Source: Mesorhizobium erdmanii USDA 3471 (lineage in GTDB: Bacteria; Pseudomonadota; Alphaproteobacteria; Rhizobiales; Rhizobiaceae). Taken from it: DNA of 64,000 nucleotides. Below the pieces are notes generated by a model. That model was not told the origin of the DNA. It did no database searches and saw nothing but the letters and a program-made list of their open reading frames with translations. The DNA lies in contig NZ_AXAE01000005.1 of NCBI RefSeq assembly GCF_000472705.1, positions 186,001 to 250,000 on the forward strand, given 5' to 3'. The position numbers and the translations under genes were made by a program. This document shows positions 9,263 to 20,787 of this stretch, in pieces (the first letter of the stretch is position 1; each line of letters opens with the position of its first letter).

Positions 9263-10663
9263 TTGATCCCCGCCGCATCCTTCGCAGGCAAGCACGTTTC
9301 GCTCTTCGGGCTCGGTGGCTCGGGGATCGCGACCGCGCGCGCATTGATCGAGGGCGGCGCTGAGGTGCTGGCTTGGGACGACAACCCCGATAGCGTCGCC
9401 AAGGCGGCCGCGACGGGCATAGCGACCGCCGATCTGCGCGGCGCCGACTGGGCGAAGTTTTCTGCCTTCGTGCTGTCGCCAGGCGTGCCGCTGACCCATC
9501 CCAAGCCGCACTGGACGGTGGAACTGGCGAAGGGCGCCGGTGTCGAGGTGATCGGCGACATCGAGCTTTTCTGCCGCGAGCGGATTTTGCAGGCGCCAAC
9601 GGCGCCTTTCATCGCCATTACCGGCACCAACGGCAAGTCGACGACGACGGCGCTGACGGCGCATATCCTCAAATCGGCAGGCCGCGACACCCAGATGGGA
9701 GGCAATATCGGCCGTGCGGTGATGACGCTCGATCCGCCGAAGCCCGATCGCCATTATGTCGTCGAGTGCTCGTCCTACCAGATCGACCTCGCGCCCTCGA
9801 TCGACCCGACGGCCGGCATCCTGCTCAACCTGACGCCGGACCATCTCGACCGCCACGGCACCATGCAGCACTACGCCTCGATCAAGGAGCGGCTGGTGGC
9901 GGGCAGCGACACGGCGATCATCGGCATCGACGATTCCTGGTGCGCGCAGATCGCCGAGCGGCTGGAACGGGCAGGGCGGCAGGTCATCCGCATTTCCAAG
10001 CGGCTGCCGCTGACTGACGGCTATTTCGCCGACGGCACCAATCTGATGGAAGCCGTGCACGGCCGTTACAGCAAGGTCGCCTTCCTCGAAGGCATCGGCT
10101 CTCTGCGTGGCCAGCACAATGCGCAGAACGCGCTTGCCGCTGTCGCCGCTTGCCTGAAAGTCGGGCTCGACCTCGGCGAGATCCAGACGGGGCTTGAAAG
10201 CTTCCCCGGCCTCGCCCACCGCATGGAGCAGGTCGGCCGCAAGGATCATGTGCTGTTCGTCAACGATTCCAAGGCGACCAATGCCGATGCGGCGGCACCG
10301 GCGCTGTCGAGCTTTCCGCGCATCTACTGGATCGCCGGCGGCCTGCCCAAGGAAGGCGGCATCGAACCCCTGCGCGGCTTCTTCCCGCGCATCGCCAAGG
10401 CCTATCTGATCGGCGAGGCGGCACCCGCCTTTTCGGCGACCCTGGGCGAAGCGGTGCCCTACGAGATATCGGGCACGCTGGCAGCCGCCGTCGAGCATGC
10501 GGCGCGGGACGCGGGTAGCGACGACAGCGGCGAGGTGGTGGTGCTGTTGTCGCCGGCCTGCGCCAGTTTCGACCAGTTCAAGAATTTCGAAGTTCGCGGC
10601 GAAGCCTTCAGGCAAGCTGCGAATGCTATCGAGGGTGTGAAACCCATCGGAGGGGCACGATAA
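9263..10663 (+). CDS. murD: UDP-MurNAc-L-alanine:D-glutamate ligase MurD
   Basis: Adds D-glutamate to UDP-MurNAc-L-Ala. The 466 residues include the N-terminal Rossmann-like [17 protein letters not shown] that binds the UDP-sugar, ATP loop [10 protein letters not shown] (K125), the [10 protein letters not shown] block and [12 protein letters not shown]. Translation appears to start at TTG 9263: this gives [19 protein letters not shown], matching rhizobial homologues, and AGGAAA lies 5 nt upstream. No ATG is available near the conserved N-terminus. The stop shares its last base with the ftsW ATG. Confidence 0.94.
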   Translation: MIPAASFAGKHVSLFGLGGSGIATARALIEGGAEVLAWDDNPDSVAKAAATGIATADLRGADWAKFSAFVLSPGVPLTHPKPHWTVELAKGAGVEVIGDIELFCRERILQAPTAPFIAITGTNGKSTTTALTAHILKSAGRDTQMGGNIGRAVMTLDPPKPDRHYVVECSSYQIDLAPSIDPTAGILLNLTPDHLDRHGTMQHYASIKERLVAGSDTAIIGIDDSWCAQIAERLERAGRQVIRISKRLPLTDGYFADGTNLMEAVHGRYSKVAFLEGIGSLRGQHNAQNALAAVAACLKVGLDLGEIQTGLESFPGLAHRMEQVGRKDHVLFVNDSKATNADAAAPALSSFPRIYWIAGGLPKEGGIEPLRGFFPRIAKAYLIGEAAPAFSATLGEAVPYEISGTLAAAVEHAARDAGSDDSGEVVVLLSPACASFDQFKNFEVRGEAFRQAANAIEGVKPIGGAR

Positions 10664-11814
10664 TGCAGAGCCGTCTCGATAAAAGTCCTGTCGCAACCTG
10701 GTGGTGGACGATCGATCGCTGGTTCCTGGCGGCGTTCCTGTCGCTGATGGGACTCGGCATCGTGCTGTCCTTCGCCGCCAGCCCGGCGGTGGCCGAGCGC
10801 ATCGGCCTCGACAGTTTCCATTTCGCCACCAGGCAGATCATCTTCACCGTGCCGGCGCTCGGCGTGATGCTGGCCGTCTCGTTCCTCGATTCCCGGCAGA
10901 TCCGGCGCATGTCGCTGATCATGCTGTGCCTGATGCTGGTGCTGATGGTGGCGGTGCTCTATGTCGGCGTCGAGGTGAAGGGCGCGCGGCGCTGGGTCTC
11001 GCTCGCCGGCCTGTCTATCCAGCCGTCGGAATTCCTGAAGCCGGCCTTCGTCATCATGTGCGCCTGGCTGTTCGCCGAGCACAAGCGCCAGCCCGACATT
11101 CCTGGCAATCTGTTCGCCATGCTGCTCCTGGTGCTTGTCGTGTCGCTGCTGGTGGCGCAGCCGGACCTCGGCCAGACCATGCTGACGACCGGCACCTGGG
11201 GCATCATGTTCTTCATGGCCGGGCTGCCCTGGCTGTGGATCATCGTGCTCGGCGCCGCCGGCGTCGGCGGCGTCTTTGCCGCCTACACGGTGTTTCCGCA
11301 CGTCGCGTTGCGCATCGACAAGTTCCTCACCGGCGAAGGCGACACCTTCCAGGTCGACATGGGGCGCGACGCACTGATCAATGGCGGCTGGTTCGGCGTC
11401 GGACCGGGCGAGGGCACCGTCAAACGGGTCATCCCCGATAGCCACGCCGACTTCGTCTTTTCGGTCGCGGGCGAGGAATTCGGGCTGATCATGTGCTTCT
11501 TCATCATGTCGATCTTCGCCTTCATCGTGCTGCGCGGCCTCAACACGGCGCTCAAGGAACATGACGATTTCACCCGCTATGCCGTTGGCGGCCTCGTCAC
11601 CGTGTTCGGCTTGCAGGCCGTCATCAACATGTGCGTCAACCTGCAGCTGGTGCCGGCCAAGGGCATGACGCTGCCCTTCATCTCCTATGGCGGCTCCTCG
11701 CAGATCGCCATCGCCATTTCGATGGGCATGGTGCTGGCGCTGACGCGCAAGCGGCCGGAAAAGCGCAAGCAGATGGGCTTCGCCCTGCCGCAGCGCGCCA
11801 TGCCGGCGGAGTGA
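10663..11814 (+). CDS. ftsW: Septal peptidoglycan glycosyltransferase FtsW
   Basis: SEDS-family polytopic membrane protein (383 residues) that polymerises lipid II at the septum together with FtsI. Hydrophobic segments run throughout; conserved SEDS blocks visible are [35 protein letters not shown] with the essential aspartate, [28 protein letters not shown] and [12 protein letters not shown] near the C-terminus. Start overlaps the murD stop (TAATG), and AGGGGCACGAT upstream contains the ribosome site. Confidence 0.96.
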   Translation: MQSRLDKSPVATWWWTIDRWFLAAFLSLMGLGIVLSFAASPAVAERIGLDSFHFATRQIIFTVPALGVMLAVSFLDSRQIRRMSLIMLCLMLVLMVAVLYVGVEVKGARRWVSLAGLSIQPSEFLKPAFVIMCAWLFAEHKRQPDIPGNLFAMLLLVLVVSLLVAQPDLGQTMLTTGTWGIMFFMAGLPWLWIIVLGAAGVGGVFAAYTVFPHVALRIDKFLTGEGDTFQVDMGRDALINGGWFGVGPGEGTVKRVIPDSHADFVFSVAGEEFGLIMCFFIMSIFAFIVLRGLNTALKEHDDFTRYAVGGLVTVFGLQAVINMCVNLQLVPAKGMTLPFISYGGSSQIAIAISMGMVLALTRKRPEKRKQMGFALPQRAMPAE

Positions 11815-11815
11815 C

Positions 11816-12943
11816 ATGGCGAGGGGTGTCATCCTTCTCGCGGCGGGCGGAACCGGCGGACATCTGTTTCCGGCCGAGGCGCTGGCGCATGAGCTGATCG
11901 AGCGCGGCTGGACGGTGCAACTGGCGACCGACGACCGCGCCGAGCGGTTTGCCGGCCATTTTCCGGCTGTCGCCATTCATCCGATCCAGTCGGCGACGAT
12001 GGGCTCGAAAAATCCCATCGCCGTGCTTGGCGCCTTCTGGAAAATCTGGCGCGGCGTGCGCCAGGCCTCCGCCATCATCGGCAGGATCAAGCCGGACGCG
12101 GTTGTCGGCTTTGGCGGCTACCCGACCCTGCCGCCGCTCTATGCGGCGACGCGGCGCAAGGTGCCGACGCTGATCCATGAGCAGAACGCTGTGATGGGGC
12201 GCGCCAACCGGGCGCTGGCCGGCCGCGTGGATGCCATCGCCGGCGGCTTCCTGCCGCAGGATACGAGTGCCGCCGGCGCCAAGACGGTGACGACAGGCAA
12301 TCCGGTCAGGCCCGCGGTGCTCGAGGCGGCCAAGACGCCTTACGCCGTGTCGACGGGGCAGGAGCCTTTCCGCCTGCTGGTGTTCGGCGGCAGCCAGGGC
12401 GCACAGTTCTTTTCCGATGCCATGCCGGGCGCCATCGCGCTGCTTTCCGATGCGCAGCGCCGGCGCCTGGTGATCACCCAGCAGGCGCGCGCCGACGACG
12501 TGGCGCGGGTGAAGGCAGCCTATGCCGCCCTTGGCGTCGCCGTCGAGATCTCGCCCTTCTTCACCGACATGGCGGCGCGGATGGCGGCGGCGCATCTGGT
12601 GATCTCGCGCTCCGGCGCCTCGACCGTCTCGGAGATCGCCGTCATCGGCAGGCCCGCGCTGCTGGTGCCCTATCCCTATGCGCTCGACCATGACCAAGCA
12701 GCCAACGCGGCGGCGCTTGCCGCCGCCGGCGGCGGCGAAGTGCACCCGCAATCCTCGTTGTCGCCCGAGAGCATCGCGGCTCTCCTTGGTGGGCTGATGG
12801 ACAATCCCGAGCGGCTGGCGGCGATGGCCGCCGGCGCGAAGTCGGCCGGCAGGCCGGACGCGGCACGGTTGCTCGCCGATCTCACAGAGGCTATTGCGTC
12901 CCGCAAAACGATATCGGATTTCAGGAAGGGGACGCACGCATGA
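11816..12943 (+). CDS. murG: Lipid II synthase MurG
   Basis: GT28-family glycosyltransferase that adds GlcNAc to lipid I on the cytoplasmic membrane face. The 375-residue protein opens with [19 protein letters not shown] (the lipid-I binding glycine loop), has [11 protein letters not shown] and [12 protein letters not shown], a second Gly-rich loop VFGGSQGAQ, and the UDP-GlcNAc site [24 protein letters not shown] with DHDQAANA. Starts 1 nt after the ftsW stop and overlaps murC by 4 bp. Confidence 0.97.
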   Translation: MARGVILLAAGGTGGHLFPAEALAHELIERGWTVQLATDDRAERFAGHFPAVAIHPIQSATMGSKNPIAVLGAFWKIWRGVRQASAIIGRIKPDAVVGFGGYPTLPPLYAATRRKVPTLIHEQNAVMGRANRALAGRVDAIAGGFLPQDTSAAGAKTVTTGNPVRPAVLEAAKTPYAVSTGQEPFRLLVFGGSQGAQFFSDAMPGAIALLSDAQRRRLVITQQARADDVARVKAAYAALGVAVEISPFFTDMAARMAAAHLVISRSGASTVSEIAVIGRPALLVPYPYALDHDQAANAAALAAAGGGEVHPQSSLSPESIAALLGGLMDNPERLAAMAAGAKSAGRPDAARLLADLTEAIASRKTISDFRKGTHA

Positions 12944-14340
12944 AGATGCCGCAGACCATCGGCCTTGTGCATTTCATCGGGATTGGCGGCATCGGCATGA
13001 GCGGCATCGCCGAAGTGCTGCACAATCTCGGTTACAAGGTGCAAGGGTCGGACCAGGCCGACAGCGCCAATGTCCAGCGGCTGCGCGACAAGGGCATCGA
13101 ATGCTTCGTCGGCCACAGGGCCGAGAATCTCGGCGATGCCGAGGTGGTGGTCGTTTCGACGGCGATCAAGAAATCCAACCCGGAACTGAAGGCCGCGCGC
13201 GAAAAATTGCTGCCCATCGTGCGCCGCGCCGAGATGCTGGCCGAGCTGATGCGCTTCCGCCAGTCGGTGGCGATCGGCGGTACGCACGGCAAGACGACGA
13301 CGACCTCGATGGTCGCGACGCTGCTCGAAGCGGGCGGGCTCGACCCGACCGTCATCAATGGCGGCATCATCAATGCCTATGGCACCAATGCCCGCATGGG
13401 CGACGGCGAATGGATGGTGGTCGAAGCCGACGAGAGCGACGGCACCTTCCTCAAGCTGCCGGCCGATATCGCCGTCGTCACCAACATCGATCCCGAGCAT
13501 CTCGATCACTATGGCAGCTTCGACAAGGTGCGCGAGGCGTTCCGCCAGTTCGTCGAGAACGTGCCGTTCTACGGTTTCGGCGTCATGTGCACCGACCATC
13601 CGGAAGTGCAGGCGCTGGTCAGCCGTATCGAGGACCGCCGCGTCATCACCTATGGCGAAAACGCGCAGGCCGATGTGCGCTTTACCAACCACCGCATGGC
13701 CGGTGCCATTTCGGAATTCGACGTGGTGATCCGCGACCGCAAGACCGGCAGCCAGAAGACGATAGCGGACCTGCGGCTGCCGATGCCCGGCCGCCACAAT
13801 GTCTCCAACGCCACCGCCGCCATCGCCGTCGCGCATGAGCTCGGCCTATCGGGAGAAGCCATCAAGAAGGGCCTGTCGTCTTTCGCCGGCGTCAAGCGCC
13901 GTTTCACCCAGACCGGTTCATGGAACGGCGTCGATGTTTTCGACGATTACGGCCATCATCCGGTCGAGATTTCGGCGGTGCTGAAGGCGGCGCGCAGCGC
14001 CACCAAGGGCCGCGTCATCGCCATTGCGCAGCCGCATCGTTTTACCCGTCTGCACGATCTGTTCAACGAGTTCTCCGCCTGCTTCAACGACGCCGATACC
14101 GTCATGGTGGCGCCGGTCTACGCGGCCGGCGAAGATCCGATCGACGGTGTCACCTCGGATGAGCTGGTTTCGCGCATCCGCGCCGGTGGCCATCGCGACG
14201 CGCGTTACATAGAGGGGCCGGCCGCTATCGCGCCAATCGTCCGTGATCTGGCCAAGCCCGGCGATTTCGTCGTCTTCCTCGGCGCCGGCAACATCACCCA
14301 ATGGGCCTATGCCTTGCCCAAGGAGCTTGCCGCCTCATGA
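12940..14340 (+). CDS. murC: UDP-MurNAc:L-alanine ligase MurC
   Basis: First amino-acid-adding ligase of the stem peptide. The 466 residues begin with [17 protein letters not shown] (UDP-sugar site), contain ATP loop [41 protein letters not shown] and the C-terminal [14 protein letters not shown] characteristic of MurC. ATGA overlaps at both ends with murG and murB. Cytoplasmic. Confidence 0.97.
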   Translation: MKMPQTIGLVHFIGIGGIGMSGIAEVLHNLGYKVQGSDQADSANVQRLRDKGIECFVGHRAENLGDAEVVVVSTAIKKSNPELKAAREKLLPIVRRAEMLAELMRFRQSVAIGGTHGKTTTTSMVATLLEAGGLDPTVINGGIINAYGTNARMGDGEWMVVEADESDGTFLKLPADIAVVTNIDPEHLDHYGSFDKVREAFRQFVENVPFYGFGVMCTDHPEVQALVSRIEDRRVITYGENAQADVRFTNHRMAGAISEFDVVIRDRKTGSQKTIADLRLPMPGRHNVSNATAAIAVAHELGLSGEAIKKGLSSFAGVKRRFTQTGSWNGVDVFDDYGHHPVEISAVLKAARSATKGRVIAIAQPHRFTRLHDLFNEFSACFNDADTVMVAPVYAAGEDPIDGVTSDELVSRIRAGGHRDARYIEGPAAIAPIVRDLAKPGDFVVFLGAGNITQWAYALPKELAAS

Positions 14341-15302
14341 TGCACGGCCAGGCCCTGATCGACAAACTCGGCGACCGGCTTGCCGGCCTGCGCGGCCGCC
14401 TGACGCCGAATGCCGAGATGGACAAGATCACCTGGTTCCGCGCCGGTGGCCTGGCCGAGGCGCTGTTCCAGCCGGCGGACGAGGAAGATCTTGCCGCGTT
14501 CCTGCGCGCGGTTCCCGAAGAGATCCCGCTGACCATTGTCGGCGTCGGCTCGAACCTTCTGGTCCGCGACGGCGGTATTCCAGGCTTCGTCGTCAGGCTT
14601 TCGGCCAAGGGTTTCGGCGAGGCTGAGATTGTGTCGCCGATAAGGATCAAGGCAGGGGCCGCCACGCCCGACAAGCGCGTGGCTGCCGCCGCCTATGAGG
14701 CAGGCATTGGCGGCTTCCATTTCTATCACGGCATTCCCGGTGCCATCGGTGGCGCGCTGAGGATGAACGCCGGCGCCAATGGCGTCGAGACGCGCGAGCG
14801 CGTTGTCGAGGTGCGCGCTCTCGACCGCAAGGGCAATGTCCATACCTTGCTCAACGCTGACATGGGCTACGCCTATCGCCATTCGTCCGCCCCTGCCGGC
14901 CTGATCTTTACCTCGGCGGTGTTCGAAGGCTTTGCCGAGGACAAGGCCACCATCAAGGCGGCGATGGACGCAGTGCAGAACCACCGCGAGACGGTGCAGC
15001 CGATCCGCGAGAAGACCGGCGGCTCGACCTTCAAGAATCCCGAAGGCACGTCGGCCTGGAAGGAGATCGACAAGGCGGGGTGCCGTGGCCTGATGATCGG
15101 TGGCGCGCAGATGTCGCCGATGCACTGCAATTTCATGATCAACACCGGCACCGCGACCGGCTACGACCTTGAGTATCTCGGCGAGACGGTGCGCGCCCGC
15201 GTGCTCGAACATTCGGGCATCAGGCTGCACTGGGAGATCAAGCGCATAGGCAATTTCCGGCCTGGGCATGCCGTGCAGGAGTTTTTGGGGCAGCTCCTCT
15301 AG
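14337..15302 (+). CDS. murB: UDP-N-acetylenolpyruvylglucosamine reductase MurB
   Basis: FAD/NADPH enzyme that reduces enolpyruvyl-UDP-GlcNAc to UDP-MurNAc. The 321-residue protein has the FAD-binding [35 protein letters not shown], and the catalytic serine in [10 protein letters not shown], with the C-terminal glutamate in [14 protein letters not shown]. The ATG at 14337 overlapping the murC stop is preferred to an earlier in-frame start at 14301; a second ATG immediately follows at 14340. Last gene of the first coupled block; a 290-bp gap follows. Confidence 0.95.
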   Translation: MMHGQALIDKLGDRLAGLRGRLTPNAEMDKITWFRAGGLAEALFQPADEEDLAAFLRAVPEEIPLTIVGVGSNLLVRDGGIPGFVVRLSAKGFGEAEIVSPIRIKAGAATPDKRVAAAAYEAGIGGFHFYHGIPGAIGGALRMNAGANGVETRERVVEVRALDRKGNVHTLLNADMGYAYRHSSAPAGLIFTSAVFEGFAEDKATIKAAMDAVQNHRETVQPIREKTGGSTFKNPEGTSAWKEIDKAGCRGLMIGGAQMSPMHCNFMINTGTATGYDLEYLGETVRARVLEHSGIRLHWEIKRIGNFRPGHAVQEFLGQLL

Positions 15303-15360
15303 TTCATGTGATGGATGAACTTCAACGGGCTCACGAAACGCGCGAAACCGTTGCCGCAAA

Positions 15361-15541
15361 GACTCAGCCGTGCGGTTTTCGCAGCCATTTTCTCAGAAAG
15401 TGAATCTCTCGGAATCATAAATACTTGCCAGTGAATCAACTCTCTGATTCTCTGCACTTAAAGCGTTTCCTGATTTGAGTCGTTCGACGCGTTACCCGCG
15501 TTTTCCGTCTGGGGGGGCAACCTGCCGGGAGACTCGGACTC
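15361..15541. promoter_or_regulatory. Cluster of eight GANTC (CcrM) sites upstream of ddl-ftsQAZ
   Basis: The 290-bp gap between murB and ddl contains GANTC at 15361, 15402, 15412, 15433, 15446, 15477, 15531 and 15537. Chance expectation for this four-fixed-base palindrome is below one in 181 bp. GANTC is the target of the cell-cycle methyltransferase CcrM of alphaproteobacteria, and promoters with such sites are controlled by GcrA in Caulobacter. The location, directly ahead of ddl-ftsQ-ftsA-ftsZ, suggests a cell-cycle-timed internal dcw promoter. A small hairpin, GTTCAT/ATGAAC, lies at 15303-15321 just after murB. Sites are seen; regulation is inference. Confidence 0.65.
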
Positions 15542-15592
15542 AATGTTGCGGAAATCTGGTTTCTGGTCCGCCATGAGAGGGGATGACGGGGA

Positions 15593-16519
15593 ATGAAAAG
15601 TAAGCATGTGGCCGTCCTGTTGGGAGGTTTTTCGTCCGAGCGGCCCGTGTCCCTGTCCTCTGGAAAGGCCTGCGCCGATGCGCTGGAGAAGGAAGGCTAT
15701 CAAGTCACCCGCGTCGATGTCGGGCGCGATGTCGGCTCCGTGCTTGCCGAACTCAGGCCTGATGTCGCTTTCAATGCGCTGCACGGCCCGTTCGGCGAAG
15801 ACGGTACCATCCAGGGCATCCTCGAATATCTCGGCATTCCCTACACGCATTCTGGCGTGCTCGCCTCGGCCCTCGCCATGAACAAGGAGCAGGCGAAGAG
15901 GGTCGTCAAATCGGTCGGCGTTCCTGTCGCCGAATCGAAGGTCGCCAATCGCTTCGCCATTCAGAACAAGCACCCGATGAAGCCGCCCTACGTGATCAAG
16001 CCGGTCAATGAGGGGTCGAGCTTCGGCGTCGTCATCGTGTCGGAGGGGCAGTCGCATCCGCCGCAGGTCGTCGGTTCGTCCGAGTGGAAATATGGCGATA
16101 CCGTCATGGTCGAGCGTTACATCCACGGGCGCGAGCTGACCTGTGCCGTCATGGGCGATGTGGCGCTCGGCGTCTGCGAGATCATCCCGACGGGCCATTC
16201 CTTCTACGATTACGATTCAAAATATGTCGCGGGCGGATCAAAACACGAATGCCCCGCAAAAGTTTCACCGAATATTTACCAAAAAATACAGACACTGGCG
16301 CTCAAGGCTCACCAAGCTGTCGGCTGTCGGGGCGTTTCCCGGTCGGACTTCCGTTATGACGATCGTCACTCCGAAAATGGCGAGGTTGTATGGCTCGAGG
16401 TCAACACTCAGCCGGGCATGACGCCGACGTCTTTGGTGCCTGAAATCGCAGCCCATGCCGGGCATTCGTTTGGTGAATTGTTGAGTTGGATGGTGGAGGA
16501 CGCTTCGTGTCTGCGTTGA
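15593..16519 (+). CDS. ddlB: D-alanine--D-alanine ligase
   Basis: ATP-grasp ligase that makes D-Ala-D-Ala for MurF. The 308-residue protein has [16 protein letters not shown] at the N-terminus, [53 protein letters not shown] and the metal-binding C-terminal [21 protein letters not shown]. Codons around 16215-16290 are noticeably A/T-richer than the surroundings. It heads the second half of the dcw cluster, downstream of the GANTC cluster, and overlaps ftsQ. Confidence 0.95.
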   Translation: MKSKHVAVLLGGFSSERPVSLSSGKACADALEKEGYQVTRVDVGRDVGSVLAELRPDVAFNALHGPFGEDGTIQGILEYLGIPYTHSGVLASALAMNKEQAKRVVKSVGVPVAESKVANRFAIQNKHPMKPPYVIKPVNEGSSFGVVIVSEGQSHPPQVVGSSEWKYGDTVMVERYIHGRELTCAVMGDVALGVCEIIPTGHSFYDYDSKYVAGGSKHECPAKVSPNIYQKIQTLALKAHQAVGCRGVSRSDFRYDDRHSENGEVVWLEVNTQPGMTPTSLVPEIAAHAGHSFGELLSWMVEDASCLR

Positions 16520-17448
16520 AATGGGGGCAGGGCAAGGGGAAGGGCGCGGCAGGGCCGTCGCTGTTCGGCTTGTCGCTGCCATCAGGCCATTTCGTGCTGC
16601 CGCGCGTGCTTCGCCGCCCGGTTCGCATCCTGGCGCGCCTTGGCTATGGTGACTTCGAGGCGCCGCGCTTCTCCGCCGCGATCATGTCGGCCGTGCTGCT
16701 TGCTTCGAGCGGTGTCTACGGTTCCTATCTCGGCGGCCATGCCGACGGCATCATCCAGAGCATCACCGCCCGCACCGGCTTTGCCGTCGATCAGGTCAAG
16801 GTGGTCGGCAACCGCCAGACCTCCGAGATCGACATTCTCGACAGGCTCGAACTCGACGGCTGGACTTCGCTGATCGGCTTCGACGCGGAAGCGGCGCGCG
16901 AGCGCATCTCCGGCCTGCCGTGGGTCGAGATGGCGGCGGTGCGCAAGGTCTATCCGCACACGCTGGAAGTGCGCGTCGAGGAACGTGAGGCCTTCGCGCT
17001 GTGGCAGCAGGGCAATGATCTTTCGGTCATCGAGAAGGATGGCGCTGTCATCGCGCCGTTCTCCGGCGGCAAGCAGGTGCTGTTGCCGCTGCTGATCGGC
17101 GACGGCGCGCCGGCCAAGGCGCCGGATTTCCTCGCCAAGATCGAAAAGTATCCTGCTCTGGCGAGCCGGGTCAAAGGCTATATCCGCGTTGGCGATCGGC
17201 GCTGGGACCTGAAGCTGGACAATGGCATCACCGTCAAGCTGCCCGAGGGCGCGGAAGACCAGGCGCTGGCCGAACTCGTCACGATGGACAAGGAAAAAGG
17301 GTTGCTGTCGCGCGACATCGCCGCTGTCGACATGCGCCTGACCGACCGGCTGGTCGTGGAGCTGACGCCCGAAGCGGCGACGCAGCGCGAAGCCGCGCTC
17401 AACGAAAAACCGAAAACCCTCAAGCGCAAGCCGGAGACGAAGATATGA
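16507..17448 (+). CDS. ftsQ: Cell division protein FtsQ
   Basis: Bitopic divisome protein linking early and late division factors. The 313-residue protein has a long cytoplasmic N-terminus, one membrane segment at about 57-77 ([20 protein letters not shown]), a POTRA domain at about 93-162 ([20 protein letters not shown], ending in [15 protein letters not shown]) and the FtsQ beta domain. GTG 16507 is chosen because a full GGAGGA sits 6 nt upstream (16495-16500); an in-frame ATG at 16486 lacks this. It overlaps ddl by 13 bp and ftsA by 4 bp. Confidence 0.93.
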   Translation: MSALKWGQGKGKGAAGPSLFGLSLPSGHFVLPRVLRRPVRILARLGYGDFEAPRFSAAIMSAVLLASSGVYGSYLGGHADGIIQSITARTGFAVDQVKVVGNRQTSEIDILDRLELDGWTSLIGFDAEAARERISGLPWVEMAAVRKVYPHTLEVRVEEREAFALWQQGNDLSVIEKDGAVIAPFSGGKQVLLPLLIGDGAPAKAPDFLAKIEKYPALASRVKGYIRVGDRRWDLKLDNGITVKLPEGAEDQALAELVTMDKEKGLLSRDIAAVDMRLTDRLVVELTPEAATQREAALNEKPKTLKRKPETKI

Positions 17449-18752
17449 GCTGGCTTGGCGGTTCAGGCGATGCCTCGTCGCGCCGGTCCGGCACTCTCAC
17501 GGTGCTGGATGTCGGCTCGAACAAGGTCTGCTGCATGGTGGCCAAGCTCAAGCCGAACGATGACGGCAAGCTTTTGCGCGGCCGCTCGCACCGCATCCAG
17601 GTGATCGGCATCGGCCATCAGAAGTCGCAAGGCGTGAAGTCGGGCGTGGTCGTCGATCTCGACCGCGCCGAGCATGCCATCCGCCTGTCCGTCGACGCCG
17701 CCGAGCGCATGGCGGGGCTGACGGTCGATTCGCTGATCGTCAACATGACCGCCGGCCGGCTGAAGAGCGAAAGCTTCTCGGCAACCATCAATCTTGGCGG
17801 CCACGAGGCCGACGAGGCCGACATCAAGCGCGTGCTTGGCGCGGGCGCCAAGCAGGCGCTGAAAGCCGAGCGAGAGGTAATCCATTCGCTGCCCGTCGGC
17901 TTCTCGCTCGATGCCGAACGCGGCGTGCGCGATCCGCGCGGCATGGTCGGCGATGCGCTCGGTGTCGACATGCATGTGCTGACGGGCGACGCCGCCCCGA
18001 TGCGCAACCTGGAGCTTTCCATCAATCGCTCGCATCTGTCGGTCGAGCGCATGGTGGCGACGCCCTATGCCAGCGGGCTGGCGGCTCTGGTCGACGACGA
18101 GTTGGAACTGGGCGCGGCCTGTATCGACATGGGCGGCGGCACGACGACCATTTCGGTGTTTTCGGAAGGCAAGTTCGTTCATGGCGACGCCATCGCCATT
18201 GGCGGCAATCATGTCACGCTCGACATGGCCAAAGGGCTTTCGACCTCGCTCGATGCCGCCGAACGGCTCAAGGTCATGCATGGTTCGGCGCTGCCGGGCA
18301 GTGCCGACGACCGCGACCTGGTTTCGATCCAGCCGATCGGTGACGATGGCGACGTGCCACTGCAGATCCCGCGCTCGGTGATGACGCGCATCGTGCGTGC
18401 CCGCATCGACGAGACGCTCGAACTCCTGCGCGACCGGCTGAACAAGTCCGGCTACGGCAATGCGGTCGGCAAGCGCGTCGTGCTCACCGGCGGCGCCAGC
18501 CAGCTGGCCGGCCTGCCGGAGGCGGCGCGCCGCATCCTGGGGCGCAATGTGCGCATCGGCCGCCCGCTCGGCGTGGCCGGCCTGCCCGAAGCCGCGAAGG
18601 GACCGGCCTTCTCGGCCGCTGTCGGGCTTCTGATCTATCCGCAGATGGCGAGCTTCGAGAGCCATCCGGCGAAAGGCATTTCCGGTCTCAAGATGACCGG
18701 AACGGGTGGAAAACTGCATCGCATGAGTCAGTGGTTGAGAGACAGTTTCTAA
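17445..18752 (+). CDS. ftsA: Cell division protein FtsA
   Basis: Actin-like ATPase that tethers FtsZ to the membrane. In 435 residues it shows the phosphate-1 loop LDVGSNKVCCMV near residue 24, the SHS2 insertion domain, CIDMGGGTTTISVF (phosphate-2) and VVLTGGASQLAGLPEAA (adenosine motif). The C-terminal HRMSQWLRDSF is the membrane-targeting amphipathic helix. ATGA overlap with ftsQ; 66 bp separate it from ftsZ. Confidence 0.97.
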   Translation: MSWLGGSGDASSRRSGTLTVLDVGSNKVCCMVAKLKPNDDGKLLRGRSHRIQVIGIGHQKSQGVKSGVVVDLDRAEHAIRLSVDAAERMAGLTVDSLIVNMTAGRLKSESFSATINLGGHEADEADIKRVLGAGAKQALKAEREVIHSLPVGFSLDAERGVRDPRGMVGDALGVDMHVLTGDAAPMRNLELSINRSHLSVERMVATPYASGLAALVDDELELGAACIDMGGGTTTISVFSEGKFVHGDAIAIGGNHVTLDMAKGLSTSLDAAERLKVMHGSALPGSADDRDLVSIQPIGDDGDVPLQIPRSVMTRIVRARIDETLELLRDRLNKSGYGNAVGKRVVLTGGASQLAGLPEAARRILGRNVRIGRPLGVAGLPEAAKGPAFSAAVGLLIYPQMASFESHPAKGISGLKMTGTGGKLHRMSQWLRDSF

Positions 18753-18818
18753 TTGACGGGGACAGCCCCATAGGCGGCCGCGGCGGCGAAGCGGCGTGAA
18801 AGGCAAAGGACGGAGACA

Positions 18819-20507
18819 ATGACCATCAATCTGCAAAAGCCGGACATCACCGAGCTTAAGCCGCGCATCACCGTGTTCGGTGTCGGCGGCGGCGGCGGCA
18901 ATGCCGTGAACAACATGATCACCGCCGGTCTGCGCGGTGTCGAGTTCGTCGTGGCGAACACCGACGCGCAGGCGCTGACCATGTCGAAGGCCGACCGGCT
19001 GATCCAGCTTGGCGCGCATGTCACCGAAGGCCTCGGCGCCGGCTCGCAGCCGGAAGTCGGCCGCGCGGCGGCGGAAGAGTGCATCGACGAGATCCTCGAC
19101 CATCTCACCAATACCCATATGTGCTTCGTCACCGCCGGCATGGGCGGCGGCACCGGAACCGGTGCTGCTCCCGTGGTGGCCCGCGCCGCGCGCGAAAAGG
19201 GCATCCTCACCGTCGGCGTCGTCACCAAGCCGTTCCATTTCGAAGGCCAGCGCCGCATGAAGACGGCCGACATGGGCATCGAGGAACTGCAGAAATGCGT
19301 CGACACCCTGATCGTCATCCCCAACCAGAACTTGTTCCGGCTGGCCAATGACAAGACCACCTTCGCCGACGCCTTCGCCATGGCCGACCAGGTGCTCTAT
19401 TCCGGTGTTGCCTGCATCACCGACCTGATGGTCAAGGAAGGCCTGATCAACCTCGACTTCGCCGACGTGCGTTCGGTGATGCGCGAGATGGGCAAGGCGA
19501 TGATGGGCACCGGCGAAGCTTCGGGCGAGGGCCGTGCGATGGCCGCCGCCGAGGCTGCGATCGCCAACCCACTGCTCGACGAGACCTCGATGAAGGGCGC
19601 CAAGGGCCTGCTGATCTCGATCACCGGCGGCCGCGACCTCACCCTGTTCGAAGTCGACGAGGCGGCGACCCGCATCCGCGAGGAAGTCGACCAGGACGCC
19701 AACATCATCCTTGGCGCCACCTTCGACGAAGAACTCGAAGGCGTCATCCGGGTCTCGGTGGTTGCCACGGGTATCGACAAGTCGGCGGCCGACATCGCCG
19801 CCGCGCCGATCTCGATCCGTGCCGCGCCGCCGCAGCAGAAGCCGGCCGCCCGCCCGGCCATCGCCGCGGTGGAAAGCCGCCCGGCGCCGGTCCAGCAGCC
19901 TGTCTACGAGCCGCGTGCCGCCGACCCGGTCGCCGAGGCGATCCAGCTCGCCGAGGCAAATGCCGCGGCGATGGCGCAGGCCCGTCCGGCTCCGGTCGCC
20001 CATGCCGACGATTTCCGCCCGCAGAGCAAGATCTTCCAGGCGCCGCCGCAGCAGCCGATGCCGCAGCCGGTCGTCCAGCAGATGATGCAGCCGGCCCCGC
20101 AGCCGCGTGAAATGCTGCGCGAGGTCCAGCAGCCGGTGGCGATGGCGCCGCAGCGCATGCCGCGAGTCGAGGACTTTCCGCCGGTGGTGAAGGCGGAAGT
20201 CGACGCCAAGAGCCGCCCGGTGGACCACGAGAACAACAGCGGGCCGATGGGCCTCCTGAAGCGCCTGACCAATGGCCTGACCCGTCGCGAGGAGGAGCCT
20301 GCAAGGCTGCAGCCGGCACAGCCGCGCGAGCCCAAGCTGCGCCAGGCTGCCCCCGAAGTGCGCCGGCTCGCCAGCCAGGACGCCCAGCTCTACGCGCCGC
20401 GCCGCGGCCAGCTCGACGACCAGGGCCGCCTGACGCCGCAGACCAGGGCGACTCAGGATGACGATCAGCTGGAGATTCCGGCGTTCCTGCGCCGCCAAGC
20501 CAACTGA
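18819..20507 (+). CDS. ftsZ: Cell division GTPase FtsZ
   Basis: Tubulin homologue that forms the Z ring. The GTPase domain (about residues 13-320) includes [14 protein letters not shown], the tubulin signature GGGTGTG at 109-115 and [11 protein letters not shown] with the T7-loop aspartate. The 562 residues exceed the E. coli length because of a long, Pro/Gln/Ala-rich disordered linker (about 330-540), usual in rhizobial FtsZ1. The conserved C-terminal peptide [15 protein letters not shown], which binds FtsA and other partners, is intact. RBS GGACGGAG precedes the ATG. Followed by a probable terminator. Confidence 0.98.
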   Translation: MTINLQKPDITELKPRITVFGVGGGGGNAVNNMITAGLRGVEFVVANTDAQALTMSKADRLIQLGAHVTEGLGAGSQPEVGRAAAEECIDEILDHLTNTHMCFVTAGMGGGTGTGAAPVVARAAREKGILTVGVVTKPFHFEGQRRMKTADMGIEELQKCVDTLIVIPNQNLFRLANDKTTFADAFAMADQVLYSGVACITDLMVKEGLINLDFADVRSVMREMGKAMMGTGEASGEGRAMAAAEAAIANPLLDETSMKGAKGLLISITGGRDLTLFEVDEAATRIREEVDQDANIILGATFDEELEGVIRVSVVATGIDKSAADIAAAPISIRAAPPQQKPAARPAIAAVESRPAPVQQPVYEPRAADPVAEAIQLAEANAAAMAQARPAPVAHADDFRPQSKIFQAPPQQPMPQPVVQQMMQPAPQPREMLREVQQPVAMAPQRMPRVEDFPPVVKAEVDAKSRPVDHENNSGPMGLLKRLTNGLTRREEEPARLQPAQPREPKLRQAAPEVRRLASQDAQLYAPRRGQLDDQGRLTPQTRATQDDDQLEIPAFLRRQAN

Positions 20508-20539
20508 GCGGTTAACGGACCGTAACAATTGTTAACAGG

Positions 20540-20571
20540 CAGGCAAGGAATTGCTTGCCTGTTAACGTTTT
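20540..20571 (+). terminator. Probable intrinsic terminator after ftsZ
   Basis: CAGGCAAG (20540-20547) pairs with CTTGCCTG (20554-20561) around loop GAATTG, followed by TTAACGTTTT. The T-run is short and interrupted, so termination may be partial. Three GTTAAC words (20511, 20531, 20561) lie in and around it. Confidence 0.6.
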
Positions 20572-20787
20572 AAATGGTGTAAAATCAGAAGGTTACAATG
20601 TCGAGCTCGCTCCGGCTCGCGGTTACAAAGGGTAAGAAACCGTGATTTGGAGTCTCCCTGCCAGGACACTATCTTCGCTGCCTACCATGGTCGGTGCGCC
20701 GGGATTTCGGGGGAAGTGCCCCTGCCTGCCGATTTAACAAGAGCCGCGCCCTCGGGCTGGAGAAGCGGACCTAGGCATTTCGGGCTT

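Noticed and set aside
17463..20528. Over 1000-codon open frame antisense to ftsA and ftsZ
   Set aside because: Length is a by-product of high GC in the opposite strand; His/Arg/Leu-rich low-information translation with no domain.
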